DNA of 64,000 nt from Aquibacillus sediminis (GCF_005870085.1 NZ_SZNM01000016.1:23434-87433); one strand, 5' to 3'. Positions 17,635 to 26,941 are shown, counted from the first letter of the stretch. Translations and numbers: made by a program. The notes: generated by a model from the letters alone, not told the origin.

Positions 17635-18150
17635 ATGAAGACTAGAGTTTTAATTATTTTGGCATTGTTTATTGGGATTGGAGCAGTACTGCATGCCATT
17701 GCACCACCAATTTTATTTGGAATGCGACCAGATATTATGTTACCAATGATGTTTTTAGGTATCTTGTTGTTCCCAAAAGCATCTTACGTATTAGTGTTAT
17801 CTATTGCGACAGGTGCAATTTCTGCTTTAACTACTACAATGCCCGGCGGTCAAATTTCTAACATGATTGATAAACCGATTACTGCATTTATCTTTTTTGG
17901 ATTATTTCTACTGGTACGCAACTTGATGAACCAGAACATTTCTGCGCCAATACTAGCAGCAATAGGCACGATTGTAAGTGGATCAGTTTTCTTAGGTATG
18001 GTAAATGTACTTGGCCTGTTACCTGACGCTTTCGCCGTACTATTTATTGGTGTTGTATTGCCTGCAACATTGTTCAACGTTGTTTTCATCATCGTGCTGT
18101 ACCCAATCCTGCAAAATATCATGAAAAGATCCCAGCCGATCGCCTTATAA
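17635..18150 (+). CDS. trpP: Tryptophan transporter TrpP (YhaG)
   Basis: This is a 171-residue integral membrane protein with about five predicted helices, and the length matches B. subtilis TrpP. Recognisable stretches are PPILFGMRPDIMLPMMFLG, GQISNMIDKPITAF and VVLPATLFNVVFI. It imports tryptophan. The TRAP array at its start codon supports the assignment independently: regulation by tryptophan would couple uptake to intracellular supply. It lies between hit and yhaH as in B. subtilis. Confidence 0.93.
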   Translation: MKTRVLIILALFIGIGAVLHAIAPPILFGMRPDIMLPMMFLGILLFPKASYVLVLSIATGAISALTTTMPGGQISNMIDKPITAFIFFGLFLLVRNLMNQNISAPILAAIGTIVSGSVFLGMVNVLGLLPDAFAVLFIGVVLPATLFNVVFIIVLYPILQNIMKRSQPIAL

Positions 18151-18155
18151 ACGTG

Positions 18156-18194
18156 AAAAAGATGCCCTCCGACATAGGAGACGGCATCTTTTTT
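18156..18194 (+). terminator. Terminator of trpP
   Basis: AAAAAGATGCC and GGCATCTTTTTT pair, with an inner CTCC/GGAG extension of the stem. Confidence 0.85.
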
Positions 18195-18545
18195 AGTTTA
18201 AGACCAGTACGTCGTAGTTGTAGAAATTCCTTCGTAACCTGAAGAAATGGCTGGTGCATCTAAGACCGCTGTGGGATATACACACCTCAAGCTTCGGTGA
18301 TACTTGACTTAACTGCCACTGCCATGCGCTGATCAATTGTACGATTGAGGATAATTATGAGATCGGACATGTCGAAAGAGCCCCTGTCATGCCAGGTTTA
18401 GCACCATTTTGAACTCGAATGTATTGCGACGAAACTATTTTAAAAATACTCTCAAATAAAAAACAAATTATTTTTATTTTTTCCATGTTTTATCCCAACG
18501 CAATACGATAAAATAGTATAATAAGGGAAGAAGGGAGTGTAAGCA
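18195..18545. other. Intergenic gap trpP-yhaH: no gene recognised
   Basis: There is no open frame with a ribosome binding site and no copy of the window's repeat families. An AT-rich stretch from 18450 with TATAAT-like words near 18515 probably holds the yhaH promoter. Confidence 0.4.
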
Positions 18546-18914
18546 ATGACAAATGGTAAATCATTACTACTTGGTTTTTTAGTTGGTGGAGTGATTAGTT
18601 CAGCTGCAACATTACTTAGTACTCCAAAGTCAGGTAAAGAACTTCGCAATCAAGCAAAATTACGTGGAGAAGATGTCATTCAAACATTTGATAAACTAAA
18701 AGAAGAAGGTTCACAGTTAACCACACAAATTGCTCAAACCTCCAAGGAAGGTGCATCCTTAATCAAAGATTTATCTTTTGAAATGAAAGATTCCATTGAG
18801 AGCTGGAAAAAAACAATTGAACCACATCAAAAAAATATCCAAAAGTATCTAACTCAAATCGAAGAAAGTTTAAAAGAACTTGAGGAAAAAACACAAAATA
18901 AAGATATAAGTTAA
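18546..18914 (+). CDS. yhaH: YtxH-domain protein YhaH
   Basis: This 122-residue protein has an N-terminal hydrophobic glycine-rich segment (SLLLGFLVGGVISSAATLL, residues 5-24) and the YtxH motif TPKSGKELR. A long amphipathic helical tail with coiled-coil character (KELEEKTQ) follows. The function is not known; YtxH proteins are linked to general stress in Bacillus. ATG at 18546 follows GAAGGGAGTG. The position after trpP is conserved. Confidence 0.85.
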   Translation: MTNGKSLLLGFLVGGVISSAATLLSTPKSGKELRNQAKLRGEDVIQTFDKLKEEGSQLTTQIAQTSKEGASLIKDLSFEMKDSIESWKKTIEPHQKNIQKYLTQIEESLKELEEKTQNKDIS

Positions 18915-19038
18915 ACTAGGATCTCTATCACAAGAAATGGATCATTACTTATATTTGAATATTTCATATGTGTAACCAGCTTGTATTCAAACATTTGTTT
19001 TTCTATTCAGAAAAATGCAATCCCACAATTTCTTAATC

Positions 19039-19080
19039 AAATATAAAAGGCTCGGTGATATACCGAGCCTTTTATATTTG
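19039..19080. terminator. Bidirectional terminator between yhaH and the binding-protein gene
   Basis: AAATATAAAAGGCTCGGT and ACCGAGCCTTTTATATTT form a long perfect stem with a short loop. It serves the leftward binding-protein gene. Confidence 0.85.
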
Positions 19081-19092
19081 ATCTTTATTAAC

Positions 19093-20031
19093 TTATCCTG
19101 CTGGTTCTAAATCCTCAATGGAATCAATGTCCATATATTCAGGAACAACAACACCTATTTTAGCCCCATCAAGGTTTTGTCCTAAATCATCCACTTCATC
19201 TTTGTACTCTTCATAAAAATCACCATGTGTTAATGGTAACCATGGTGCAACTGTTGCATCTGCATCACCAGTAGCAATCGCTTCAAATAATGGTGCAGGA
19301 TCGACTGGAGTCATGGTTACATCGTATCCTTTTGATTCAAGAACAAGTTTTACGACATTTCCAGAAGCACGTTCTGAATCCCATGGTGTTAATGCCAATT
19401 CAATCGATTGACCATCAACATCTTCTACACCTTCTGTCCACTCTGCAACTTTATCTGAATTGTTATCAATCCAATCTTGAGCAGCTTGGTCAAATTCAAC
19501 ACTATCATCCAATGCATCTAACATCACTGATTGCATATCTTCTGGTCCCCAATTAAATCTGTCTAAAATAGTATATGCTCCTGGCATTTCTTCTTCTAAC
19601 CCTTGACGAACTAAGGTACTCATTCCCTCAGTCTCACCATAAACACCTTCAGGATCTTCTAAAAATTTCAAATCATACTGTGCAAATTTCCAGTGTGGTA
19701 TCCAACCTGTCACTACGATGGGCTCTTCATTATCAATTGCTTTGCCTAACTCAGTAGCCATTGCTGCTGTTGATGAAAATTCAGCATTCCATCCTGCAAG
19801 GTTTTCATACTCTTCTAGTGCTTTTTCTGTTGCAACCGAGATACCTGCACCTGGTTCAATACCAGTAATGGTATACTCAGTTGCTTCACCAACATTAACA
19901 GATTCTGTTTCCTCATTATTGTTTGCTGTATCATTTTCTTCATTTCCATCATCTGTTCCACAACCAGCTACTATCAATGATAGAGATAAACCTGTTGCAA
20001 CAGTTAACTTTTTCCAAAATTTATTCTGCAC
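19093..20031 (-). CDS. Glycine betaine/proline-betaine binding lipoprotein, B. subtilis-type lobe order
   Basis: Signal and lipobox (IVAGCG, Cys24) precede an OpuAC fold of 312 aa from GTG 20031, chosen because AAAGGAG overlaps the upstream GTG at 20043. The lobe order is ITGIEPGAG (55-63), VVTGWIPHWKF (106-116), then ALTPWDSERAS (213), ATGDADATVAPWLPLTHG (253) and KIGVVVPEYM (291). Aromatic cage candidates are Trp110, Trp113, Trp218 and Trp264. It is the last gene of the opuA cluster, 86 bases after a second binding protein with the lobes swapped, and separated from it by a terminator-like hairpin. It may deliver a different betaine to the same OpuAA/AB core, or be separately expressed. Confidence 0.87.
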   Translation of the reverse strand: MQNKFWKKLTVATGLSLSLIVAGCGTDDGNEENDTANNNEETESVNVGEATEYTITGIEPGAGISVATEKALEEYENLAGWNAEFSSTAAMATELGKAIDNEEPIVVTGWIPHWKFAQYDLKFLEDPEGVYGETEGMSTLVRQGLEEEMPGAYTILDRFNWGPEDMQSVMLDALDDSVEFDQAAQDWIDNNSDKVAEWTEGVEDVDGQSIELALTPWDSERASGNVVKLVLESKGYDVTMTPVDPAPLFEAIATGDADATVAPWLPLTHGDFYEEYKDEVDDLGQNLDGAKIGVVVPEYMDIDSIEDLEPAG

Positions 20032-20067
20032 TACGAAATGCACTCCTTTTGCCCTAATAATATTTAA

Positions 20068-20108
20068 AAAATAACTGCCATTAGGTGAACCAATGGCAGT
20101 TATTTTTT
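20068..20108. terminator. Bidirectional terminator after opuAC
   Basis: AAAAATAACTGCCATT and AATGGCAGTTATTTTTT form a long stem between the two binding-protein genes. It would limit read-through from opuAC into the distal gene. Confidence 0.8.
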
Positions 20109-20117
20109 CTTATTAAA

Positions 20118-21056
20118 TTATTCTAGACCTGATACCCATTCATCCACAACATCTTGGTTTTCTTCAATCCACTCTGCTGCAGCTTCTTCAGGATCTGCAC
20201 CTTCAGAAATTTCAAGCATTACTTCGTTCATTTGATCTTCTGTCCAATTGAAGTTGTCTAGGATTTGGTATGCTGCTGGAGCATCTTCTTCCAACCCTTG
20301 ACGTACCATTGTTTCAATTGTTTCAGCACCACCAAATGAACCTTCTGGATCTTCTAGATATTTAAGGTCATAAGCAGCGAATTTCCAGTGTGGAGACCAA
20401 CCAGTAACAACGACTGGTTCTTCATTTTCATACGCTTCACCTAATACAGTTGCCATTGCACCACTTGAAGAAGTTGCTACTTCCCAACCTTCAAGACCAT
20501 AGTCTTCAACGGATTGTTCTGAAGCTTGTACAACACCTGCACCTGGCTCAATACCAGTGATTTCTTGATCTAACTCATCAGCATAGTTTTCTAAATCACC
20601 AACTGTTGTTGCATCTTCCATATATGTTGGAACAACTAAACCAATTTTTGCACCTTCTAGATTTGGACCTAATTCAACAACATCATCCTTATGTTCTTCA
20701 TAAAGATCACCGTGAGTTGCTGGTAACCATGCAGCCACCATACCATCTGCATCACCATTAGCTACTGACTCCCACATGATTGCATTATCGATTGGTCTTA
20801 CATTCACATCATAACCATAATCTTCAAGTACTTTACCAATTACGTGAGTAGAAGCAACCTCTGTATCCCACTCCACATAAACAAGTTCAAGATCTTCATC
20901 ACCTAAAGCTACACCTTCATCAGTGCCTTCTTCACCAGTGTTGTCACCAGTGTCTTCTGTTGTATCTTCTTCTTCTCCGCCGCCACAAGCAGCTAGGAAT
21001 AAGGATAACACTAGTACAGCTACTAGGCCGAAGTGTTTCCATGTTAATTTAAACAT
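20118..21056 (-). CDS. opuAC: Glycine betaine ABC binding lipoprotein OpuAC, circularly permuted lobe order
   Basis: This 312-residue lipoprotein has lipobox LAACGG (Cys24) and an acidic Thr/Glu/Gly linker. It starts with the lobe that is second in its neighbour: VEWDTEVASTHVIGK (61-75), GDADGMVAAWLPATHG (101-116) and KIGLVVPTYM (137-146). Then come ITGIEPGAG (167-175) and VVTGWSPHWKF (217-226). It is thus circularly permuted relative to the genes at 19093 and 11901, the arrangement I recall for the Lactococcus OpuA binding domain. It follows opuAB by 65 bases, so it is the probable partner of OpuAA/AB in osmoprotectant uptake. Confidence 0.9.
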   Translation of the reverse strand: MFKLTWKHFGLVAVLVLSLFLAACGGGEEEDTTEDTGDNTGEEGTDEGVALGDEDLELVYVEWDTEVASTHVIGKVLEDYGYDVNVRPIDNAIMWESVANGDADGMVAAWLPATHGDLYEEHKDDVVELGPNLEGAKIGLVVPTYMEDATTVGDLENYADELDQEITGIEPGAGVVQASEQSVEDYGLEGWEVATSSSGAMATVLGEAYENEEPVVVTGWSPHWKFAAYDLKYLEDPEGSFGGAETIETMVRQGLEEDAPAAYQILDNFNWTEDQMNEVMLEISEGADPEEAAAEWIEENQDVVDEWVSGLE

Positions 21057-21121
21057 AAGATAGAACTCCCCTTTACTATTTTTTATATATGGTTAACTTT
21101 TCAAAAGAAAAGTATCCACCA

Positions 21122-21967
21122 TTAATCAGCTTTCTTAGTGTTTATATTTTGCGTAAATCGGTCAATAATGATTGCTAAGATAACAATCCCTAAACCAGCA
21201 ACGAAACCAGTACCAGCATTCGCACGTTGCAACGCGGAGAGTACGTCTCTTCCAAGACCAGGTGAACCGATCATCGACGCAATAACCACCATCGACAACG
21301 ATAACATAACTGTTTGGTTAATACCAGCCATGATGGTTCCTTTTGCCATTGGTAGTTCTACTTTAAATAATTTCTGTGAACCAGTACTACCAAATGCTTC
21401 GGATGCTTCAACCAATTCTGTAGAGACTTGGCGAATTCCTAAGTTCGTAAATCTTACTGTTGGTGGCATCGCAAAGATAATCGATGCGAAAATACCAGGT
21501 ACCATCCCAATACCGAAGAAAGCAACGGCTGGAATTAAATAAACGAACGCCGGCATCGTCTGCATGAAGTCAAGTATTGGTGTAATAATGGATTCGGCAA
21601 TCTTACTTTTAGACATTAAGATCCCTACTGGCACCCCAATTATTACTGCTAAAATACTGGCTATTAATACAAGTGCGAAAGTAGACATCAGTTCTTCCCA
21701 TAGTCCTTGGTTATAAATAAACCAAAGTCCCACAAGAGAAAAGACTGGCAGTCCAAATCGCTTGCCACTGATAAAGAATGCAAGCACAATGACAATTAGT
21801 ATAACAATGATTGGTGGAATTGCTGCTAACATATCCGCAGTCCAATCCATAAAGTCACCGAAATCATCTTTTATCGGTTGAAAAATAAATGAAAAAGCAT
21901 CTGTAATCCAATCCGTAGCATTTTCAATTGCTTCTGCTACTGGAATTTTAGGCATAAAATCAAGCAT
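21122..21967 (-). CDS. opuAB: Glycine betaine ABC transporter permease OpuAB
   Basis: This 281-residue permease has an N-terminal amphipathic extension and about seven membrane helices. The EAA-type loop lies in [20 protein letters not shown] (near residue 187). It forms the membrane pore for glycine betaine or proline betaine import. I chose ATG 21967, which overlaps the opuAA stop by 8 bases; the TTG two codons earlier is possible. Length and order match B. subtilis OpuAB. Confidence 0.92.
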   Translation of the reverse strand: MLDFMPKIPVAEAIENATDWITDAFSFIFQPIKDDFGDFMDWTADMLAAIPPIIVILIVIVLAFFISGKRFGLPVFSLVGLWFIYNQGLWEELMSTFALVLIASILAVIIGVPVGILMSKSKIAESIITPILDFMQTMPAFVYLIPAVAFFGIGMVPGIFASIIFAMPPTVRFTNLGIRQVSTELVEASEAFGSTGSQKLFKVELPMAKGTIMAGINQTVMLSLSMVVIASMIGSPGLGRDVLSALQRANAGTGFVAGLGIVILAIIIDRFTQNINTKKAD

Positions 21968-23159
21968 TTTCAAGGTTCACCTCACCTTCACCGGCTAACG
22001 CACCAATTACGGCACCTCGTACAAGAATACCAAGCAATTTCCCATCTTCAACAACCGCAATCGGAACGTGGGAATCATGAATAATTTCAAAAATATCATG
22101 CATTGGCGTATCTTTGGTAACTGTCGGTACATCTGTTTTTAAAATTTCACTAAGGTCACTAATGTTATTTTTTCGCGCTTCTGATACATCATCTGCTAAC
22201 ACATAACCTTTTAAGTTACGTTTTCGGTCTGTTACATAAATACTGGATAGACCTTCATCTTTCATACGTTCAAGTGCAACTCTAGGTCCATGTTTTTCAA
22301 TATTAATGGTCTCTGGACGTTTCATAATATTTTCTGCTGTCAATACTTTTGAACGATCAACATCTTCAACGAATTTCTCAACATAATCGTTAGCTGGATT
22401 GACAAGTATTTCTTCTGGTGAACCAATTTGCACGATTGAACCATCTTTCATTAATGCAATGCGGTCACCAATTCGTAGTGCTTCATCTAAATCGTGTGTG
22501 ATGAAAATGATGGTTTTCTGCATTGATTCTTGAAGATCGAGTAGTTCATCCTGCATATCTTTACGAATCAATGGATCCAATGCTGAGAATGCTTCATCCA
22601 TCAACAAGACATCTGGATCATTAGCTAAAGCTCTTGCCAAACCAACACGTTGTTGCATACCACCAGATAATTGTTCAGGATATTGGTGGATATAGTTGCC
22701 AAGTCCAACAAGTTCAAGGGATTCCTTGGATTTTTTACTTCTCGTTTCTTTATCTACCCCTTGGATCTCTAATCCAAACTCCGTATTTTCTAAAATAGTA
22801 CGGTGTGGAAATAATGCGAACTTCTGAAATACCATACTCATTTTTTCACGTCGAACGCGACGGAGCGTTTCTTTATCAACGGTAGCTAAATCTTCTTTAT
22901 CAACAATAACACTACCCTCAGTAGGCTCAATTAAACGATTTAACAAGCGAACTAATGTTGATTTTCCACTACCGGATAAACCCATAATAACAAAAACTTC
23001 ACCAGCTTCTACCTCAAACGAAGCCCGATTGACCCCTACGGTACAACCCGTTTCTTTTAAAATTTCTTCTTTTGACTTACCTTGATCTAGAAGCTTAAGT
23101 GCCTCTTTCGTGTTTTTACCAAACACTTTTGATAAGCCATCTACTTTAATTACTGGCAC
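21960..23159 (-). CDS. opuAA: Glycine betaine ABC transporter ATPase OpuAA
   Basis: This is a 399-residue ATPase. Walker A is GLSGSGKST (near residue 59), the signature is LSGGMQQRV, Walker B is [13 protein letters not shown], and a switch His lies in [10 protein letters not shown]-terminal tandem CBS module spans about 275-390. In the OpuA family the CBS pair senses ionic strength or c-di-AMP and gates transport. I chose GTG 23159 because AGAGGTGA lies six bases upstream; the 23168 GTG overlaps that site. It leads the opuAA-AB-AC operon and is divergent from a GbsR-type regulator. Confidence 0.93.
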   Translation of the reverse strand: MPVIKVDGLSKVFGKNTKEALKLLDQGKSKEEILKETGCTVGVNRASFEVEAGEVFVIMGLSGSGKSTLVRLLNRLIEPTEGSVIVDKEDLATVDKETLRRVRREKMSMVFQKFALFPHRTILENTEFGLEIQGVDKETRSKKSKESLELVGLGNYIHQYPEQLSGGMQQRVGLARALANDPDVLLMDEAFSALDPLIRKDMQDELLDLQESMQKTIIFITHDLDEALRIGDRIALMKDGSIVQIGSPEEILVNPANDYVEKFVEDVDRSKVLTAENIMKRPETINIEKHGPRVALERMKDEGLSSIYVTDRKRNLKGYVLADDVSEARKNNISDLSEILKTDVPTVTKDTPMHDIFEIIHDSHVPIAVVEDGKLLGILVRGAVIGALAGEGEVNLENA

Positions 23160-23343
23160 TAACTTCACCTCTCTTATACTTTAATTATTTTACTTTACCT
23201 TTAATATCAATCAGATACCATTTTAATATACGCAATTCATGTAAAAGCCAAAACCATGAACAATAACATCACCTTACATACTATAGCTCTTTTTCAAGAT
23301 AAATTTCAAACAAAGTGATCGTTTAATTTTGGACATATTTTAC

Positions 23344-23361
23344 GTACAGTTTATTCTGTAC
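23344..23361. promoter_or_regulatory. Perfect inverted repeat in the opuA/regulator divergent region
   Basis: GTACAG, six bases TTTATT, CTGTAC. It lies between opuAA and the GbsR-type regulator gene and is a good candidate operator for that regulator. No other copy was noticed in the window. Confidence 0.5.
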
Positions 23362-23489
23362 AAAGTTATACGCTCATTTTCTCACATTTCCTCCTATTTC
23401 CTGCAAAAAACGACATAAATTACCATTTTTATTTTTTTATTACTTGATGTAACCTTGTGATACAACGGTTTTTCAGGGGGAATATGCTT

Positions 23490-23993
23490 ATGTCCGAGAA
23501 CCATTTAGAAGAAATTAATAATTTAATTGTCACAGAATTTTCTAAAACCGCAGAAATGTTTGGCCTCTCCCCGTCTGAAGCTAGGTTATTTGCCATTCTT
23601 TATTTAGAAGGCTCTGCGATGACATTAGATCAAATGAGTGAGGCATTGGGGAAAAGTAAAACTTCTATAAGTACTGGAATTCGAAGCTTATTGGAACTAA
23701 ATTTAGTTGAACGTGTTTGGAAAAAAGGGGTACGTAAAGACTTATACATGGCTGATGAAAACTTGTACAAAAAATTTATGAATTCTTACATTCATAAATG
23801 GTTAAACGCAACAACAAGACAAGAACATTCTTTATTAGAAATTCAAGACAAACTTAATAAAGAGAGTAAGTTTTTTAAGGATGATGCAAAGATTGATGAA
23901 GCTTCTGAATTATACGATAAATTAAAGGTTATGATAGCGTTTCATCAATTAATTGAAAAATCCTTCAAAGAAATACATGCCAACTATTTCTAA
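23490..23993 (+). CDS. GbsR/OpcR-family (MarR-like) regulator of opuA
   Basis: This 167-residue GbsR-type protein has a winged-helix at residues about 20-90 (FGLSPSEARLFAILYLEG, then GKSKTSISTGIRSLLEL, then KKGVRKDLY) and a helical C-terminal dimer and ligand region. Such proteins (GbsR, OpcR, OpuAR) repress glycine betaine uptake or synthesis genes in Bacillaceae. Divergence from opuAA makes that operon the natural target. I chose ATG 23490 because AGGGGG ends nine bases upstream; ATG 23484 is too close. It converges with yhaI, the stops being only three bases apart. Confidence 0.85.
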   Translation: MSENHLEEINNLIVTEFSKTAEMFGLSPSEARLFAILYLEGSAMTLDQMSEALGKSKTSISTGIRSLLELNLVERVWKKGVRKDLYMADENLYKKFMNSYIHKWLNATTRQEHSLLEIQDKLNKESKFFKDDAKIDEASELYDKLKVMIAFHQLIEKSFKEIHANYF

Positions 23994-23996
23994 ATG

Positions 23997-24338
23997 CTAG
24001 GTGCTATATTTATTATGTATACTTACCAACTTTTTTAATAGGGAGGGATAATACCCTTCCTTTTTTAATGCTCGCATTGTCTCTAATGGATGAAGTTTTT
24101 CATTTAACATACCAACGAAGTGTATTAATAAGGATTGAAAATCTAACAACCCCTCCTCTGCTTGCTGACGATACATATGATCTAATTGTTCTAATAATTG
24201 TAACACTTCATTATATTCCTGTTTTGTTAACTGATTTTCAATCACTAATTTGGTAAAAGGATAATCTTCCATCACCTTCATTTCCATTAGTAAATCAAGA
24301 TAAAATAGAAGATTTTTATTATTTCCACTAGAGCCCAT
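23997..24338 (-). CDS. yhaI: DUF1878 protein YhaI
   Basis: This is a 113-residue helical cytosolic protein of the DUF1878 family, recognised from order and sequence (DYPFTKLVIENQLTKQEY, FVGMLNEKLHP, ALKKEGYYPSLLKKL). The function is unknown. In B. subtilis yhaI lies between yhaH and scoC (hpr). Here the opuA cluster separates it from yhaH and scoC is not next to it. The start is an ATG with AGAGGTGAGG upstream. Confidence 0.8.
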   Translation of the reverse strand: MGSSGNNKNLLFYLDLLMEMKVMEDYPFTKLVIENQLTKQEYNEVLQLLEQLDHMYRQQAEEGLLDFQSLLIHFVGMLNEKLHPLETMRALKKEGYYPSLLKKLVSIHNKYST

Positions 24339-24526
24339 CCAAACCTCACCTCTACAACATATAATTCCATTAAATCGTCATTATTAAATTTCCTTAAAAA
24401 CTATTGATTTTTAACCCAAAACATACTATAGTCATTGAAGAATTGAAAATGAAACTAAAACAACTTAAACGAAATACCCCACATTTAATTTAACAATCAC
24501 TTTTATAAATAAAGGGGGAATTGATG

Positions 24527-25063
24527 ATGAATTGCTGGAAAACAATTAATCTCACCAGGGAATTCGGGATCAATCGTATTTATTTAATTTCTTCAATATT
24601 AGGTTTATTGTCGTTTGTATTTCTTTATTTGCCTTTTTCAATCATTCATCAATCAGCTGAGTTAAAAGATCACGGGCTGCTCCCTTTATTAGTGGGACTA
24701 ATCTTATTACCTATGATTCACAAATTGATGCACATTCTACCGCTTATTTTAGCTCATAAAAGCATAAAATTAAAATGCCAAATGTCGAAAGGGATTTTTC
24801 CAATCCTTACGATCTTAAAGAAAACTAAGATGTCAAAAAAAACATCAATCTTTACTTTGTTGGGGCCGACTTTGTTTATTACAGTTCCCGGGCTAATTTC
24901 AAGCTATCTGTTTGTTGAGTATTACGCTTATTTTATTTTGTTTATCTCTGTTAATATTGGATTATCCTTTACCGATTTTATTTATATAGGAAAATTATGT
25001 AAAGCACCAAAAAAATGTGTGATAGAAAATGCAAAAGATGGATATGATATATTAGTTAAGTAA
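24527..25063 (+). CDS. DUF3267-type membrane protein (YhaJ position)
   Basis: The protein has about 178 residues, four predicted helices and an HKLMHILPLI segment in helix two. This is reminiscent of the metal-binding His pair in DUF3267 putative zinc-peptidase-like membrane proteins, though the usual Glu is replaced. Function is unknown. A ribosome binding site AAAGGGGG precedes three possible starts (24521 TTG, 24524 and 24527 ATG); I chose 24527 on spacing. The position between yhaI and prsA corresponds to yhaJ in B. subtilis, but orthology is only inferred. Confidence 0.65.
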   Translation: MNCWKTINLTREFGINRIYLISSILGLLSFVFLYLPFSIIHQSAELKDHGLLPLLVGLILLPMIHKLMHILPLILAHKSIKLKCQMSKGIFPILTILKKTKMSKKTSIFTLLGPTLFITVPGLISSYLFVEYYAYFILFISVNIGLSFTDFIYIGKLCKAPKKCVIENAKDGYDILVK

Positions 25064-25065
25064 AA

Positions 25066-25103
25066 TTATACACCCTTTGTATCAAGAGGGTGTATAATTT
25101 TAC
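25066..25103 (+). terminator. Terminator after the DUF3267-type gene
   Basis: AAATTATACACCC and GGGTGTATAATTTT form a 13-bp stem ending in a T-run. Confidence 0.85.
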
Positions 25104-25177
25104 TCAAATATACTGTTCAACCTCATTTTTTTTTGATAAAGTAGTTTCATAGTTGTATGAAGGAGGTCACTTTATTT

Positions 25178-25357
25178 ATGGCAATAATTTTTGCTATTTT
25201 CGCCTTATTTGTGTTATTTATATTCAACTCTTTGACCTATCGGCTTTGTTTACGAACTGAAATGTCACAAGAACGACAACCAAATGTATTTCGTACGATC
25301 AACATACTGATTACTATTTTACTAATATCTTCCTATGTAGAAGTTTTATACACTTAA
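25178..25357 (+). CDS. Small two-helix membrane protein, unknown function
   Basis: This 59-residue protein starts at ATG 25178 (GGAGGT ten bases upstream). It has two hydrophobic helices, residues about 2-20 and 38-55, joined by a polar loop (RTEMSQERQPN). I do not recognise the family. It lies between yhaJ-like and yjcZ genes in a sporulation-flavoured neighbourhood. The strong ribosome binding site and adjacent terminators support a real gene. Confidence 0.6.
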   Translation: MAIIFAIFALFVLFIFNSLTYRLCLRTEMSQERQPNVFRTINILITILLISSYVEVLYT

Positions 25358-25463
25358 TCAATTGAAAATCGATCTTCATGCACGTATGAGTTAATTTGGA
25401 CAAGTCTTATTATGATCAACGTAGCATATGTATATGTTAAAATTTAAAATGTCCTCGCTAACT

Positions 25464-25504
25464 AAAAAAGGATGATAACATGAGACATGTTATCATCCTT
25501 TTTG
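25464..25504. terminator. Bidirectional terminator between convergent small genes
   Basis: AAAAAGGATGATAACATG and CATGTTATCATCCTTTTT form an 18-bp perfect stem with a 3-base loop. Confidence 0.88.
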
Positions 25505-25521
25505 CATTCCTTTTATGAATA

Positions 25522-25605
25522 TTATAGCCATGCAGCTCCAACAATAATTAATAGAATAAACAATACAACGATAAGCGCGAATCCGCTATGGTATCCTGCA
25601 CCCAT
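25522..25605 (-). CDS. YjcZ-family sporulation microprotein
   Basis: This 27-residue peptide begins [14 protein letters not shown] and continues with an Ile/Leu-rich helix ending GAAWL. Gly/Tyr-rich N-terminus plus one hydrophobic helix is the YjcZ/YtzL type, expressed late in sporulation in Bacillus. AAAGGAGGTG precedes the ATG by eight bases. Three close paralogues lie at 53667-54449. It is easily missed because of its size. Confidence 0.85.
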   Translation of the reverse strand: MGAGYHSGFALIVVLFILLIIVGAAWL

Positions 25606-25794
25606 GAGAGCACCTCCTTTGGTTGTTATCTACAATCATGCTATGCAAACCGAGATGTTTGTGGATAGGCGTTTGTCCCTAAGTTATGGAAAAAATGTAT
25701 AAATTGGTATTGTGCTACCTTTTTTTATGGAAAGTATGATATATTTATCATTGGCTTGTACTTAATAATTATCAAGATTAGGAGTGTTTTATAA

Positions 25795-26679
25795 ATGAAG
25801 AAAATTGTCATTGCAACAACTTTATCTGTCGGGGTTTTAGCACTTTCTGCATGCTCCAATGATTCAGAAGCGGTCGATTCTGAAACAGTTGTTGAATCTG
25901 ATGCTGGTAATGTAACAAAAGAAGAGTTTTATCAAGAACTTAAAAATAGCGAACAAGGTCCACAAATCCTTCAGCAATTAGTAATTGAAAAAGTCTTAGA
26001 AAATAATTATGATGTATCTGATGAAGAGGTTGATCAACAACTAGATGATTTAAAAGATCAATATGGTGAACAATTTAGTTTGGTACTTCAACAATATGGT
26101 AATGATGAAGATCAATTAAAAGAAGATCTACGTTTCGGGTTACTTCAAGAGAAATTCATGACGGAAGATGTTGAAATTAGTGACGAAGAAGTACAAGAAC
26201 GTTATGACCGTATGAAGATAGGCAACCTTGATGCTCGTCATATTTTAGTCGAGGATGAAGAAACTGCTAATGAGGTAAAACAAAAGTTAGATGATGGCGA
26301 AGACTTCGCCACACTTGCTGAAGAATACTCAATCGATGGATCTGCACAAAATGGCGGTGATTTAGGTGAACCATTTGGTCCAGGGCAAATGGTAAAACCT
26401 TTTGAAGATGCTGCCTATGCATTAGAAGTTGGCGAGATTAGTGAACCAGTGGAGTCAGAACATGGCTGGCATATTATTGAAGTACAGGACATCGTAGAAC
26501 CCGAACAAGAACTTGAATCATTTGAAGATATGAAAGAAAACTTAGAAACTCAAATGACTATGGAAGAAGGGCAAAAAGATGCTCAGTCTAAACTACAAAA
26601 CCTTATTGATGATTCTAACGTAGATGTGAAAGTTGAAGGTTTTGAAAATTTATTTGAAGCACAACCTATGCCTCAATAA
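25795..26679 (+). CDS. prsA: Extracellular foldase lipoprotein PrsA
   Basis: This 294-residue lipoprotein has lipobox LSACSN near residue 20. N- and C-terminal helical chaperone regions flank a parvulin peptidyl-prolyl isomerase domain at about 140-235 ([50 protein letters not shown]). It folds exported proteins on the outer face of the membrane and is essential for secretion in B. subtilis. The protein is strongly acidic, consistent with a salt-adapted organism. Order prsA-yhaL-yhaM is conserved. Confidence 0.95.
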   Translation: MKKIVIATTLSVGVLALSACSNDSEAVDSETVVESDAGNVTKEEFYQELKNSEQGPQILQQLVIEKVLENNYDVSDEEVDQQLDDLKDQYGEQFSLVLQQYGNDEDQLKEDLRFGLLQEKFMTEDVEISDEEVQERYDRMKIGNLDARHILVEDEETANEVKQKLDDGEDFATLAEEYSIDGSAQNGGDLGEPFGPGQMVKPFEDAAYALEVGEISEPVESEHGWHIIEVQDIVEPEQELESFEDMKENLETQMTMEEGQKDAQSKLQNLIDDSNVDVKVEGFENLFEAQPMPQ

Positions 26680-26697
26680 CAAAATAAGTTTTAAAGC

Positions 26698-26737
26698 AAA
26701 AAAAATGTCCTACTTATAAAAGTAGGGCATTTTTTTA
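26698..26737. terminator. Bidirectional terminator of prsA and yhaL
   Basis: AAAAAATG-CCTACTT and AAGTAGG-CATTTTTTT pair around a short loop. The structure overlaps the yhaL stop codon. Confidence 0.8.
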
Positions 26738-26941
26738 ACTTGATGTTATTTGGTGATGATCGTCTCCCTCATTACGCTTACTTTTTTCTTCTTGTATTCT
26801 TTCCATATAAAATTTCCCTTCTTGTTCAATAAATTGCTGTTCTATCTTTTTCTCAGCAATCATTGATCGAAAAGCCATATATCCACTTATAAATATTAGA
26901 ACAATACATAGAAAAACCCACCACGGAACACCGAAAATCAT
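26735..26941 (-). CDS. yhaL: Sporulation protein YhaL
   Basis: This 68-residue protein has one N-terminal membrane helix (VPWWVFLCIVLIFISGYMAF, near residues 5-24) and a charged helical tail (EQQFIEQEGKFYMERIQEEK). It matches YhaL, which lies opposite prsA in B. subtilis and is sporulation-associated; its molecular role is unknown. I chose ATG 26941 with AAGGAGGTAA upstream rather than the TTG at 26962. Confidence 0.82.
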   Translation of the reverse strand: MIFGVPWWVFLCIVLIFISGYMAFRSMIAEKKIEQQFIEQEGKFYMERIQEEKSKRNEGDDHHQITSS

